A stretch of DNA of 64,000 nucleotides from positions 124,001-188,000 of the forward strand of contig NZ_FUIH01000006.1 of NCBI RefSeq assembly GCF_900162695.1. Direction: 5' to 3'. A program made the translations under genes and the position numbers. The notes below the pieces were generated by a model that saw only the letters and a list, made by a program, of their open reading frames with translations, made no database searches and was not told the origin of the DNA. Positions 50,832-60,221 of this stretch are shown here, piece after piece. The first letter of the stretch is position 1. Every line of letters starts with the position of its first letter. Origin of the DNA: Virgibacillus siamensis (GTDB taxonomy: Bacteria; Bacillota; Bacilli; Bacillales; Amphibacillaceae).

Positions 50832-51551
50832 ATGAAAAAGTTCATAATGCTGATGATGGCACTGCTGATTGCAGTAGTATTAGGAGCCTGCGGAGACGAT
50901 TCAGCTAAAGATAAAAGTGAAGATAAGAATGCAGATAAGAAAACAGAACAAGCAGCTGATCAAAAGAAGGTAGAAATTACCGATAAGGAAAAGGTTAAAG
51001 ATGATAAAGTTGTTTTAAAGGTAAACGACAATGATATTAACGGTGAACAGTACAATGCGATGTATGCACAAACAAAAATTATGATGCATCAATATGGACA
51101 GGATGTCAGCGACACGAAAAAAATAAAACAGCAGACGATGGATATTCTGGTTCAGCAGGAGCTTCTGAAGCAGGATGCGAAGGAAAAAGGGATAAAAGTA
51201 TCTGATGATCAGGTACAGAAAAAGTTTGACAAAACTAAATCCCAAAACAAAGAACAGTTCTCTAAAGTTTTGGATCGCTACCATCTGACAGAAGAAGTGT
51301 ACAAGAATCAGCTGGCTTTTGAACTGACACTTCAGAAGTATATTGACCAGGAAATCACAGGTACAAAAGTAACGGATAAAGAAGTAAAAGCACAGTACGA
51401 TAAACTGAAAAAACAACGTAAACAGATTCCGAAGTTTAATAAAATCAAAGATCAGTTGAAGCAGCAGATGCAAACCCAGAAAGAACAGCAAAAGCTTCAG
51501 GCCAAGGTGAAAAACTTAAAAGATGAAGCACAAATCAAGGAAATGATTTAA
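50832..51551 (+). CDS. SurA N-terminal-domain lipoprotein, PrsA-like
   Basis: A 239-aa lipoprotein: signal peptide and lipobox VLGAC with C20, then a Lys/Asp-rich linker, then a SurA N-terminal helical domain (~55-170, LVQQELLKQDAKEKGIKVSD) and a charged helical end. Unlike PrsA it lacks a parvulin domain, so it is likely a chaperone-type helper on the outer face of the membrane. ATG 50832 with GAGGG upstream. Confidence 0.85.
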   Translation: MKKFIMLMMALLIAVVLGACGDDSAKDKSEDKNADKKTEQAADQKKVEITDKEKVKDDKVVLKVNDNDINGEQYNAMYAQTKIMMHQYGQDVSDTKKIKQQTMDILVQQELLKQDAKEKGIKVSDDQVQKKFDKTKSQNKEQFSKVLDRYHLTEEVYKNQLAFELTLQKYIDQEITGTKVTDKEVKAQYDKLKKQRKQIPKFNKIKDQLKQQMQTQKEQQKLQAKVKNLKDEAQIKEMI

Positions 51552-51583
51552 CGTAAAATGAAGCATGAATAAGCGAGATAAAC

Positions 51584-51624
51584 AAATGGCAGCTGTCCCG
51601 TTAATTGGGGCAGCTGCCATTTTA
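51584..51624. terminator. bidirectional terminator between the lipoprotein and hisC
   Basis: AAATGGCAGCTG and CAGCTGCCATTT form a 12-bp perfect stem plus CCC/GGG, with A- and T-rich flanks. Used by both convergent units. Confidence 0.85.
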
Positions 51625-52692
51625 CGTGATCAATTCGTCTAATTTTTCCATTAGGTGTTGCATCTGAGCATCTGTTCCGATCGTAATCCGGAGATAATTA
51701 TCAATGCCCGGTTTGCTAAAGTGCCTGACAAGAATATGCTGTTCTTTCAGGTTTGCATAAAGTTGTTCGGCAGTATGTTTATAGTGACTGACAAACACAA
51801 AGTTGGCACTTGACGGAAGAGCATGAAATCCCCGCTTTTTCAGTTCCCGGGATGTCCATTCTCTGGTTCGGATAATTTTATTGGCGGTATCCCGAAAATA
51901 ATCGGAATCCGTAATCGCAGCTTTCCCCCCGGCTATCGCCAGACGGTCAATTGTATAGGAGTTGAACGAATCTTTTATCCGGGTTAGTGCTTCAATTAAA
52001 TCAGGGTGGCCAAGGGCAAATCCAATCCGTAGGCCAGCAAGTGAGCGGGACTTGGACATGGTCTGCACAACCAGCAGATTGTCATAGTCATTCAACAGGG
52101 AAACTGCAGATTCCCTGGCAAAATCGACATAGGCCTCATCAACGATAACTACATTGTCCCGATTGCTTTCCAAAATGTCGCGAACCGATTCCAAATCCAA
52201 AAATATTCCGGTCGGTGCATTCGGGTTTGGAAAAATTACACCGCCTTCCGATTGAAAAAAACACTCCGGCTGTATGGTAAAGTCCCGGTTTAGTGAAACC
52301 GTTTTATATGGAATATTAAACAGTTTGGCGTAAACCGGGTAAAAACTGTAGGAAACAGCCGGGAAGCGAATTGCTTTTGACTGGCTGAAAAACGCCATAA
52401 ACGAAAATGCCAACACTTCATCTGAACCGTTGCCGATGAAAACATTTTTGCTTTGCAAATTGAAGTATTCCCCTATCTGTTGACGCAAACCCTCGACCGT
52501 TGGCGAAGGATATAGTTGTAATTTACGGTTCAGTTCCCCCTGGATTGCATCACGGACCATCGGCGAAGGAGGGTAAGGATTCTCATTTGTATTCAGTTTC
52601 AGCAAATCAGGTATGTCCGGTTGTTCTCCGGGCACATAAGGTTCCGTGCGTCTGACGGTCTCACTCCAGAATTTACTTGTCATTGCTGTCAA
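51622..52692 (-). CDS. hisC: histidinol-phosphate aminotransferase
   Basis: A 356-aa fold-type I PLP enzyme. LNTNENPYPPSP near the N-terminus, FIGNGSDEVL, VDEAYVDF and TMSKSRSLAGLRIGFA (the PLP lysine in SKS) are the family motifs. It converts imidazole acetol phosphate to histidinol phosphate, using glutamate. Last gene of the his operon, before the terminator; overlaps hisIE by 20 bases. Confidence 0.95.
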   Translation of the reverse strand: MTAMTSKFWSETVRRTEPYVPGEQPDIPDLLKLNTNENPYPPSPMVRDAIQGELNRKLQLYPSPTVEGLRQQIGEYFNLQSKNVFIGNGSDEVLAFSFMAFFSQSKAIRFPAVSYSFYPVYAKLFNIPYKTVSLNRDFTIQPECFFQSEGGVIFPNPNAPTGIFLDLESVRDILESNRDNVVIVDEAYVDFARESAVSLLNDYDNLLVVQTMSKSRSLAGLRIGFALGHPDLIEALTRIKDSFNSYTIDRLAIAGGKAAITDSDYFRDTANKIIRTREWTSRELKKRGFHALPSSANFVFVSHYKHTAEQLYANLKEQHILVRHFSKPGIDNYLRITIGTDAQMQHLMEKLDELIT

Positions 52693-53314
52693 CCTTTTTT
52701 ACATGACGGCTGTACAGTTCTTCTTTTATATCTTCTATCGATACATCCAAAAGTTCCATCAGCACAAGTGTGTGGTAGGTAAGATCCGCTACTTCCCATT
52801 TGATTTCATCTTTATCATTATTTTTAGCACCGATGATTACTTCACTTGTTTCTTCACCGACTTTTTTGAGAATCTTATCAATACCCTCCGTAAACAGGTA
52901 GTTGGTATAGGAACCTTCAACCGGATTTTGTTTACGCTCCCTTATTTTTTCTGCCACATCATGTATGACGGTACGGACGGAGTTTTCACCGGAAAAGAGG
53001 GTTTGATGAAAACAGGATTTCTCACCTGTGTGGCATGCTGGTCCTTTTGGTTCGACCTGTACAAGTAATGCATCTGCATCACAGTCATATTCAATCTGTT
53101 TGACAATTTGCTTGTTACCGGATGTTTCTCCTTTATTCCAAAGCTCCTGGCGTTTTCTGCTGAAGAACCACGTTTCCCTCGAATCCATTGTTTTTTGCAA
53201 TGCCTCTTCGTTCATATAAGCGAGTGTAAGAACCTGACCCGTTGTTGCATCTTGCATAATTGCAGGGATAAGCCCGTTTTCATCAAAAGAAAGGTTGTTC
53301 ATGTTTGTCTCCAT
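52673..53314 (-). CDS. hisIE: bifunctional phosphoribosyl-AMP cyclohydrolase / phosphoribosyl-ATP pyrophosphatase
   Basis: A 213-aa fusion. Residues ~1-115 are HisI, with C-x-x-C-type zinc and Mg ligands in DCDADALLVQVEP and CHTGEKSC; residues ~120-213 are HisE, an all-helical EE-x-x-E pyrophosphatase with GEETSEVIIGAKN and EVADLTYHTLVL. It carries out steps 2 and 3 of histidine synthesis. ATG 53314 begins within the hisF stop region. Confidence 0.94.
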   Translation of the reverse strand: METNMNNLSFDENGLIPAIMQDATTGQVLTLAYMNEEALQKTMDSRETWFFSRKRQELWNKGETSGNKQIVKQIEYDCDADALLVQVEPKGPACHTGEKSCFHQTLFSGENSVRTVIHDVAEKIRERKQNPVEGSYTNYLFTEGIDKILKKVGEETSEVIIGAKNNDKDEIKWEVADLTYHTLVLMELLDVSIEDIKEELYSRHVKKVDSNDK

Positions 53315-54078
53315 TATTTTTCCCTCCTTACTAAAATACCTTCTTCGCTCAGATAGTCTTTAAGGCTGGCAATATTGATTTCGCTGTAATGAAATACGGA
53401 TGCGGCAAGAGCGGCATCAGCACCACCTTCTTGCAGTACACTTGCAAAATGTTTCATTGTACCAGCACCACCGCTGGCAATAACTGGGATATTCACGTTT
53501 TCTGCAATCGCACGGGTTAATTCCATGTTATAGCCGTTTTTTTCCCCATCTGTATCAATTGCATTGATGACGATTTCGCCAGCACCGCGTTTTTCACCTT
53601 CGACAGCCCACGCGACTGCATCAATTCCGGTATTTGTTCTTCCGCCATTTATATATACCTGCCAGTTGTCTGCATCAACTGCTTTAGCATCGATTGATAA
53701 TACAACACACTGACTGCCGAACTTCATGGCGGCATTGGTCAGAATTTCGGGGTGTTTAACTGCAGCACTGTTGATGGATACTTTATCAGCACCGGCCCGC
53801 AACGTCTGATGAATATCTTCAATGGTCCGGATTCCGCCGCCGACTGAAAAGGGAATGGCGATTTCCGCTGCAACATTTTCGACCACATCCAGAAAAATAT
53901 TTCTTTCTTCATTGGATGCTGTTATATCGTAAAAAACCAATTCATCAGCGCCTGCTTGATTATAGGCCTTTGCCAGTTCAACCGGATCAGCCACGTCCCG
54001 GATATTTTGAAATTTACGTCCCTTCACAACCCTTCCTTTATCAACATCAAGGCAGGGTACAATCCGTTTAGCGAGCAT
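53314..54078 (-). CDS. hisF: imidazole glycerol phosphate synthase, cyclase subunit
   Basis: A 254-aa TIM barrel. IVPCLDVDKGRVVKG holds the catalytic D11 of the family, and IPVIASGGAGTMKH and SVGGGIRT are phosphate loops; D in NAIDTDGEKNGYN is the second acid. It joins with HisH to make imidazole glycerol phosphate. Overlaps hisA by 11 bases. Confidence 0.96.
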   Translation of the reverse strand: MLAKRIVPCLDVDKGRVVKGRKFQNIRDVADPVELAKAYNQAGADELVFYDITASNEERNIFLDVVENVAAEIAIPFSVGGGIRTIEDIHQTLRAGADKVSINSAAVKHPEILTNAAMKFGSQCVVLSIDAKAVDADNWQVYINGGRTNTGIDAVAWAVEGEKRGAGEIVINAIDTDGEKNGYNMELTRAIAENVNIPVIASGGAGTMKHFASVLQEGGADAALAASVFHYSEINIASLKDYLSEEGILVRREK

Positions 54079-54790
54079 TTACATCACCTTCCATTAAGGA
54101 TGCAAAGTTAAGAGTTCCATCATATAGTGCTTTTCCAATAATCGCACCGTATAATTTCATTTCACTCAGTAATGCGACATCCGCTTCGGTCGTAATACCG
54201 CCTGATGCGATTACGTTCATGGAGGCTGCCTCATTAATTGTCTGCAGTTCTTTAAAATTGGGTCCTTTCAACATTCCATCTTTTAGAATATCTGTGTACA
54301 CAATGGTTTGAACACCAATTTGTTCAAGCTCTTTAACAAGTTCAACAGCCTTTACATTGCTCGTTTCGGTCCATCCGTCTGTTGCCACGTATCCTTTCCT
54401 GGCATCAATGGAAACAGCGATTTTTGAACCGTATTCGGACACCGCTTCCTTCAGTAATGATTTGTCGGTAATGGCGGCAGTACCTAGGATGATGCGATCA
54501 ACTCCGGCGCCAATATACTCGCGTATCTGTTTGAGGGAGCGGATTCCACCGCCCGCCTGTACCGGAATGTCAGCAGCATTGACAATTTGTGTAAGGGTGT
54601 CCAAATTAGTTGCGTTTCCTGTTTTTGCACCATCCAAGTCAACTACATGAAGATAGGATGCTTTTTTTTGCTGCCACTCACGTGCAACTTTCACAGGAGA
54701 ATCATTGTAGACCTTTTCCTGATTGTAGTCACCTTGTTTGAGGCGTACGCATTTTCCATTTCGGATATCGATAGCGGGAAATAAAATCAT
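54068..54790 (-). CDS. hisA: phosphoribosylformimino-5-aminoimidazole carboxamide ribotide isomerase
   Basis: A 240-aa TIM barrel, the paralog of HisF. FPAIDIRNGKCVRL carries the N-terminal D8-type catalytic aspartate, and DILKDGMLKGPN, VIASGGI and VQAGGGIRS the second acid and phosphate loops. It opens the ribose ring of the intermediate. Overlaps hisH by 4 bases. Confidence 0.95.
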   Translation of the reverse strand: MILFPAIDIRNGKCVRLKQGDYNQEKVYNDSPVKVAREWQQKKASYLHVVDLDGAKTGNATNLDTLTQIVNAADIPVQAGGGIRSLKQIREYIGAGVDRIILGTAAITDKSLLKEAVSEYGSKIAVSIDARKGYVATDGWTETSNVKAVELVKELEQIGVQTIVYTDILKDGMLKGPNFKELQTINEAASMNVIASGGITTEADVALLSEMKLYGAIIGKALYDGTLNFASLMEGDVNAR

Positions 54791-55392
54791 GAAACCATCT
54801 CCCCATAATTTTTTAATAATTGCAATCCGGTTTTACCGCTTTTTTCCGGGTGGAACTGCATGCCAATAATGTTATCGGATTGAACAATAGCAGGAACAGT
54901 TCCGCCGTATTCGCTAGTGCTGACGAGATCCTCTGTATTCCCGTTGGTTACTGCGTATGAATGAACAAAATAGACATATTCATTCTGGTAAACGTTATTT
55001 AATAGTCTGCTTTTTCGATGATGCTGCAATGTATTCCACCCCATATGCGGTACTTTCACCGTATCGGGGAGGCGGCTGACGTTTCCTTTCAGCAGTCCGA
55101 GACCCTGCCAGCTGCCATTCTCAAAGCTTTGCTCGTAAAACAGCTGCATCCCAAGGCAGATGCCAAGAAGCGGCTTTCCCGCCGCGGCCTGCTGTTGAAT
55201 CGTACCGGTCAGTCTTTGTTTATCCAGGGCGTTCATCGCATCTTTAAATGCACCGACACCCGGAAGAATAATCCCCGCTGCTTCCTCAATGGTCCGGTTG
55301 TCAGTTGTCAGGCATGATCCAAGTCCAATTCGCTGGCAGGCGAATTGCAGACTTTTGATATTACCCGCACCGTAATCGATGATTGCAATCAT
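54787..55392 (-). CDS. hisH: imidazole glycerol phosphate synthase, glutaminase subunit
   Basis: A 201-aa class I glutaminase. GICLGMQLFYE carries the nucleophile C, and FHPEKSGKTGL the H-x-E pair of the triad. It feeds ammonia to HisF through the barrel. ATG 55392 is chosen because AAGGAG lies 9 bases upstream and MIAIIDYGAGN is the usual start; a longer frame lacks a site. An 80-base gap separates it from hisB. Confidence 0.94.
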   Translation of the reverse strand: MIAIIDYGAGNIKSLQFACQRIGLGSCLTTDNRTIEEAAGIILPGVGAFKDAMNALDKQRLTGTIQQQAAAGKPLLGICLGMQLFYEQSFENGSWQGLGLLKGNVSRLPDTVKVPHMGWNTLQHHRKSRLLNNVYQNEYVYFVHSYAVTNGNTEDLVSTSEYGGTVPAIVQSDNIIGMQFHPEKSGKTGLQLLKNYGEMVS

Positions 55393-55472
55393 GGCGTATA
55401 TCTCCTTTTCTTTTGCTGTGTTGAAGGCCCGTATTTCATCACGAAAGCTCATATATACTGTCGTAAAGCATG

Positions 55473-56057
55473 TCACAATGCCCCTTTTGTGGATGGTACA
55501 CCCTCTATCCGCGGATTCTGGATACTCGCTTGATCAAGTGCTCTGCCAAACCCTTTGAATATGGCCTCAATCATATGGTGTGTGTTCTTTCCGTAAACAA
55601 GATTAATATGGAGTGTCAGTCTGGCATTACTGGCAAATGCCTGAAAAAATTCTTCCACCAGTTCTGTATCAAATGTGCCAACTTTATCTTTCAGTCCATC
55701 AACATGATAGACAAAATATGGCCGTCCGCTGATATCAATTGAAACGGTGGCAAGCGACTCATCCATAGGAGTGGTTACTGTGGCATAGCGTGTGATGCCT
55801 TTTTTGTCACCCAATGCTTTGTTAAACGCCTGTCCCAGGACAATTCCGATATCTTCCACGGTATGGTGCTGGTCCACTTCAAGATCTCCATTACAGGAAA
55901 CTTCCAGGTCAAAGAGACCATGCCTGCTCATCAGTGTCAGCATATGGTCCATAAATCCAACACCTGTATCCACCTTGGAAGTACCGGATCCATCTATAGA
56001 AAAGGTCAGATCGACTGCTGTTTCGCTTGTATTCCGCTGAATGTGCTGTTTACGCAT
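55473..56057 (-). CDS. hisB: imidazoleglycerol-phosphate dehydratase
   Basis: A 194-aa protein with the internal duplication of the family: GFMDHMLTLMSRHGLFDL and DQHHTVEDIGIVLGQA in the first half, and GRPYFVYH and FFQAFASNARLTLHI in the second; histidine and glutamate ligands bind manganese. No phosphatase domain is attached; that step is done by the PHP-type HisJ nearby. ATG 56057 with AAAGGAG 6 bases upstream, overlapping the hisD end by 8 bases. Confidence 0.95.
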   Translation of the reverse strand: MRKQHIQRNTSETAVDLTFSIDGSGTSKVDTGVGFMDHMLTLMSRHGLFDLEVSCNGDLEVDQHHTVEDIGIVLGQAFNKALGDKKGITRYATVTTPMDESLATVSIDISGRPYFVYHVDGLKDKVGTFDTELVEEFFQAFASNARLTLHINLVYGKNTHHMIEAIFKGFGRALDQASIQNPRIEGVPSTKGAL

Positions 56058-57336
56058 CATAATCTCCTTTCCTGATTTGAATGGAATTGGCATGTGCAGT
56101 AAGCCCTTCCGCTTTTGCCAATGTAATAATGCTGTCGGAAGTTTTCTGCAGTGCCTGTTCAGAGTAGTGGATAATACTTGACTTCTTCAGGAAATCATAA
56201 ACCCCGAGCGGTGATGAAAATACAGCCGTCCCGCTTGTCGGAAGTGTGTGGTTGGGCCCCGCAACATAATCACCAAGCGGTTCGGGTGCATAATGACCGA
56301 GAAAAATCGCTCCTGCATGTTTAACCTGACTCAATTTTTCAAATGGATTTTCAACCATAAGCTGCAGATGCTCCGGTGCTAATTCATTAACCAGTCCAAA
56401 TGCGTTTGCAAGATTATCCGCAATAATGATTTTCCCGTTTTCCTTTAGTGACTGCTGAATGATTTCCTTGCGCTCAAGCTGTGCCGCCTGTCGTATGATT
56501 GATGCTTTAACTTGTTCCGCCAGTACAGGGTCTGTCGCAATACAGATGGCACTTGCCCGTTCATCATGTTCGGCCTGGGAAAGAAGGTCGGCTGCCACAT
56601 AATCAGGGTTTGCCGTCGCATCTGCTACCACACAAATTTCGCTCGGTCCTGCAATCATATCAATGTCGACATCGCCATAAACCCACTTTTTGGCTCGGGC
56701 AACAAATGCATTCCCGGGGCCGACAATCTTGACCACTTTATCAATTGATTCAGTCCCGTAAGCAAGTGCTGCAATTGCTTGTGCACCGCCAATTTTATAA
56801 ACTTTGTCCACGCCCGTTAATTTTGCTGCAGTTAAAACTTCAGGGCTTATTTTTCCGTTTGCTCCCGGTGGTGTCGTAATGACAACTTTTTTTACACCAG
56901 CTAATTTTGCGGGTATAACGTTCATCAGTACTGTCGATGGATAGGCTGCTTTCCCTCCGGGTACATAGATCCCGACTTTCTCCAGAGGGGAGACTTTTTG
57001 TCCAAGCATGATGCCGTTTCCGGGATTTGTGAACCATGAATGTTCTTTCTGGTTTTCGTGAAATGCGGTAATGTTTTTATTTGCTTGTTCCAGTGCAGTC
57101 AAAAAACGATTACTGACTTTTTCTCCCGCTTCGGCAAACTCCGCTTGTGAAACGGTTAGTTGGTCAAGATTAATGCCATCAAATTTTTTGGTGTATTGAA
57201 ACAAAGCGTTGTCCCCTGACGATCGAACATTTTGGATGATTTCAAGAACCGTCTTATCAATCTGTTCGTAATTTTCCGGGTCAGTTGAGACACGTTTGTT
57301 GTCTTGTCTGAACTGATCAATTGTCATCAATTTCAT
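56050..57336 (-). CDS. hisD: histidinol dehydrogenase
   Basis: A 428-aa Zn enzyme. GTESIDKVVKIVGPGNAFVARAKK, MIAGPSEICVVAD, EHDERA and PEHLQLMVE are the dehydrogenase motifs, and PNHTLPTSGTA contains the catalytic histidine and the zinc region. It oxidises histidinol to histidine in two steps. ATG 57336 is preferred; a GTG three codons upstream overlaps the GGGG ribosome site. Confidence 0.95.
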   Translation of the reverse strand: MKLMTIDQFRQDNKRVSTDPENYEQIDKTVLEIIQNVRSSGDNALFQYTKKFDGINLDQLTVSQAEFAEAGEKVSNRFLTALEQANKNITAFHENQKEHSWFTNPGNGIMLGQKVSPLEKVGIYVPGGKAAYPSTVLMNVIPAKLAGVKKVVITTPPGANGKISPEVLTAAKLTGVDKVYKIGGAQAIAALAYGTESIDKVVKIVGPGNAFVARAKKWVYGDVDIDMIAGPSEICVVADATANPDYVAADLLSQAEHDERASAICIATDPVLAEQVKASIIRQAAQLERKEIIQQSLKENGKIIIADNLANAFGLVNELAPEHLQLMVENPFEKLSQVKHAGAIFLGHYAPEPLGDYVAGPNHTLPTSGTAVFSSPLGVYDFLKKSSIIHYSEQALQKTSDSIITLAKAEGLTAHANSIQIRKGDYDA

Positions 57337-57341
57337 TTTTC

Positions 57342-57968
57342 TCACCCCACTACCGATTTCAGTTTATTGATGAGTGTGTGTGTCTCTTCAGATCGTGTCG
57401 TAAAACTTGCTTTATTAATAATCAGCCGTGTACTGATGTTCTCAATTTCTTCCATGATTTCAAGTCCATTTTCACGAAGCGTTGTGCCTGTCTCAACAAT
57501 GTCAACAATGACGTCTGACAAACCAATCAATGGGGCAAGCTCCACAGACCCATTCAGTTTGATGGTTTCAGCCAATACTCCTTTTTTCAGGAAATGGTTT
57601 TTGGCTACTGTCGGATATTTTGTAGCGACTGTAATTTGATTGATATTGTCCAGGATTGTATCCGGTTTTCCAGCAACTGCAAACCGGCAACTGCCGATTT
57701 TAAGATCCAAAATTTCGTAAACATCTGCCTGTGATTCAAGAATCGTATCTTTTCCGGCAACACCGATGTCTGCTGCGCCATTTTCCACATATGTCGGGAC
57801 GTCAACAGCTTTAACGCAGATCAGGCTGACTGTCCGATCGTCCGTATGGAAAATCAGTTTCCTGCTGTCAGGATGGAAATCAGGAAAATGGAAACCGGCA
57901 TCTTCCAGAATTCTGATTGTACTGTCTGCTGTTCTGCCTTTGGCAAGTGCTATTGTGATTGGTTCCAT
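57342..57968 (-). CDS. hisG: ATP phosphoribosyltransferase, short form
   Basis: A 208-aa HisG of the short type, without the regulatory C-terminal domain: ALAKGRTADSTI, VDVPTYVENGAADIGVAGKD and VDIVETGTTLRENGL (PRPP-binding) are visible. The short form needs HisZ as its regulatory partner, which is the next gene upstream. It catalyses the first, feedback-inhibited step. Overlaps the hisZ end by 19 bases. Confidence 0.95.
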   Translation of the reverse strand: MEPITIALAKGRTADSTIRILEDAGFHFPDFHPDSRKLIFHTDDRTVSLICVKAVDVPTYVENGAADIGVAGKDTILESQADVYEILDLKIGSCRFAVAGKPDTILDNINQITVATKYPTVAKNHFLKKGVLAETIKLNGSVELAPLIGLSDVIVDIVETGTTLRENGLEIMEEIENISTRLIINKASFTTRSEETHTLINKLKSVVG

Positions 57969-59206
57969 TCTGTGTTTTCCATTCCTTTCCCGATAAGATG
58001 TACCAAGTCATGAACATTTCCGAAATCTATTTCTGTTCCTGCCATAACAAGTGAACTTTTTTCCGGTCTGAATGTTACCAGACAAGGTTGGTTCTGTTTC
58101 CGTGTTTCCGGCTTGGAAACAATAACGGAATAACCTGCTTCCCGCAGGCTGTTTGCTGCGGTCAATGCCTCCTTTTGCCGGCTGCGGCTGTAATCAATAA
58201 TGATATTGTCCGCGGTTAGCTGATCCGGTTTTTGTTGTTTATGAACTGCCTGCAGGAGACTGTCAACGTCACAGGCAAAACCAATTGCAGGTAGGGCGGT
58301 GCCGAAGTGACCGGCAAGATTGTCGTATCTTCCTCCCATAAGCACCGGTTTGCCAAGCGCCGATACAAATCCCTGAAAAATGATTCCGGTGTAATAATTC
58401 ATATTGTTGATCAGTCCGAAATCAAAAACAACATGATCAGTGACCGCATATGCCTCGAGCAGTTCATAAACGTTTTTCAGTTTTTCCAGCGTTTGTTTCA
58501 TCGTTTCATTTAATGTTATGTTTCCCGCGCGTTCCATGACTGTTTCCGGTTTTCCATAAAGCAGCGGGATGGAATGGACAGCTTCAATCAGCTCTTTGTC
58601 AGCTTGTATGTCACCAAGACAGGCATCCAGTTCAGCAACATTTTTGGATTGAATGAATGTTTTAATTTGCTCCGTTTTTTCTTCGGGAACATTTAATTCA
58701 TTGATTAGTGCTTTAAAAAATCCGGCGTGTCCTATTTCCAGTTTAAATGAGCGGAAGCCCAGGTCTTTCAGTGCGTGAACCGCAAGTGCAATAACTTCAG
58801 CATCATTCTCGGCCGTATTTTCCCCGAAACATTCGATGCCAGCCTGGGTTGTTTCTTTTCTGTCTGTCTGCTCAAAGGACTGGCGGAAAACATCCTGCAC
58901 ATAAAACAGCCGTGCGTCGTTTTGGGGCCGATTTTTTTCCGTAACAGCCATCCGTGTAATCGGTATTGTCATATCGGGACGCAATACGAGTACTTTGCCG
59001 GAACTGTCTACTACTTTTATCATGTCATCCCTATGAATTGTGCCGGGTATTGCAGCATATAAATCATAATCTTCAAAAATGGATGTTTGTACCTGTCTGT
59101 ATCCATATGTGAAAAAGCGCTCTTTCAGGGCGGATATCGTACGGTCCCGCACCTTGAAGTCCGAAGCGCCCGTATCTTTAGAACAATCAAGTAAATATGG
59201 TTGCAA
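57950..59206 (-). CDS. hisZ: ATP phosphoribosyltransferase regulatory subunit
   Basis: A 418-aa protein, a catalytically inactive relative of histidyl-tRNA synthetase: motif-2-like LVLRPDMTIPITRMAV and motif 3-like VLMGGRYDNLAGHFG are kept. With short HisG it forms the octameric enzyme and binds histidine. Start is TTG 59206, with AAAGGAG about 8 bases upstream. First gene of hisZGDBHAF(IE)C. Confidence 0.92.
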   Translation of the reverse strand: MQPYLLDCSKDTGASDFKVRDRTISALKERFFTYGYRQVQTSIFEDYDLYAAIPGTIHRDDMIKVVDSSGKVLVLRPDMTIPITRMAVTEKNRPQNDARLFYVQDVFRQSFEQTDRKETTQAGIECFGENTAENDAEVIALAVHALKDLGFRSFKLEIGHAGFFKALINELNVPEEKTEQIKTFIQSKNVAELDACLGDIQADKELIEAVHSIPLLYGKPETVMERAGNITLNETMKQTLEKLKNVYELLEAYAVTDHVVFDFGLINNMNYYTGIIFQGFVSALGKPVLMGGRYDNLAGHFGTALPAIGFACDVDSLLQAVHKQQKPDQLTADNIIIDYSRSRQKEALTAANSLREAGYSVIVSKPETRKQNQPCLVTFRPEKSSLVMAGTEIDFGNVHDLVHLIGKGMENTEWNQSQ

Positions 59207-59263
59207 GGAAATTTACTCCTTTCTTTTACTTTATCACTTTATCGCTTTATTTAATTAAAGTTG

Positions 59264-59298
59264 TATAGTATTCTATAGATTAATAGAAATTCTGTCAA
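59264..59298 (-). promoter_or_regulatory. his operon promoter with palindrome at the -10
   Basis: Minus strand TTGACA (59298-59293) and TAGAAT (59275-59270) are 17 bp apart. The palindrome TATAG-tatt-CTATA (59264-59277) covers the -10 and could bind a repressor that also affects the divergent hisJ. The leader is only ~55 bases, so no T-box controls this operon. Confidence 0.7.
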
Positions 59299-59317
59299 CT
59301 GGAAAGGATGAATTTTA

Positions 59318-60112
59318 ATGTTTGATTATCATATTCACAGTAATTTCTCTGCAGATTGCGAAGCGCCGATGGAAAGAACGGTTGAAAAAGCCATTGATAT
59401 TGGATTGAAGGAAATTTGTTTTACCGACCATATTGATTATGATTATCCGGATGAATCCATTGTATTTGAGTTTGATCAGGAGGCATATGACCAAAAAATC
59501 AGGGAGGTTCAATTTAATTATGGCGACAGGATTCACATTAAAAAAGGAATCGAAATTGGTCTGCAGCCCCATTTACTGGAGAGGTATAATGAACTGCTGG
59601 AAAATAGGCGATTCGATTTTGTCATTTGTTCGATGCATACCGCGGAAGGAAAAGACCTTCATTCTGGAAATTTCTTTGCTGGAAGATCTGCAGAATCGTC
59701 CTGTGCAGCGTATTACAATGAATTGCTCTCCTGTGTGAAGGAGTTTTCCAACTATAGCATTCTTGGTCATATCGATCTGGTTAAACGGTATTTGAAAACC
59801 GAAAGCAGGGAAAACTTTCATGAGATTATTCGGGAAATATTTCAGGAAATTATTCCAAAGGGGAAGGGAATTGAACTGAATACATCCGGCAAACGATACG
59901 GTATGGAGCAGGGAATGCCAAGCCTGGATATACTGAAACTGTATAAGGAGTGTGGCGGGGAAATTCTGACGCTTGGTTCGGATTCACATGTGGAATCAAC
60001 CATTGCCTATGATTTCCGGGATTCCATCGAACTTTTGAAAAAGGCCGGATTCCGTTATATCACCACATTCAATCAAGGATCACCGGAGTTTCACAAACTA
60101 AGCAAGCTGTAA
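59318..60112 (+). CDS. hisJ: histidinol-phosphatase (PHP family)
   Basis: A 264-aa PHP-domain protein. DYHIHSNFS is the N-terminal H-x-H, CFTDHID the D-H motif, and ICSMHTAEG and LGSDSHVE complete the trinuclear metal site. It removes phosphate from histidinol phosphate, the step missing in the HisB of this operon. It is transcribed away from hisZ across a 111-bp gap. ATG 59318, AAAGGA upstream. Confidence 0.92.
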   Translation: MFDYHIHSNFSADCEAPMERTVEKAIDIGLKEICFTDHIDYDYPDESIVFEFDQEAYDQKIREVQFNYGDRIHIKKGIEIGLQPHLLERYNELLENRRFDFVICSMHTAEGKDLHSGNFFAGRSAESSCAAYYNELLSCVKEFSNYSILGHIDLVKRYLKTESRENFHEIIREIFQEIIPKGKGIELNTSGKRYGMEQGMPSLDILKLYKECGGEILTLGSDSHVESTIAYDFRDSIELLKKAGFRYITTFNQGSPEFHKLSKL

Positions 60113-60221
60113 CATCATTTTAAAAATCTGACACAATTTTTCCGGATTTATAAAGCAAGAAAGGTAACAGGATGATATAATAGGAATGATGTATTAATTA
60201 TTTTCAGTAGCTGGTGTAAAC

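Noticed and set aside
59206..59317. His T-box in the his operon leader
   Set aside because: The leader is too short and has no GGTGG-type T-box sequence or terminator.
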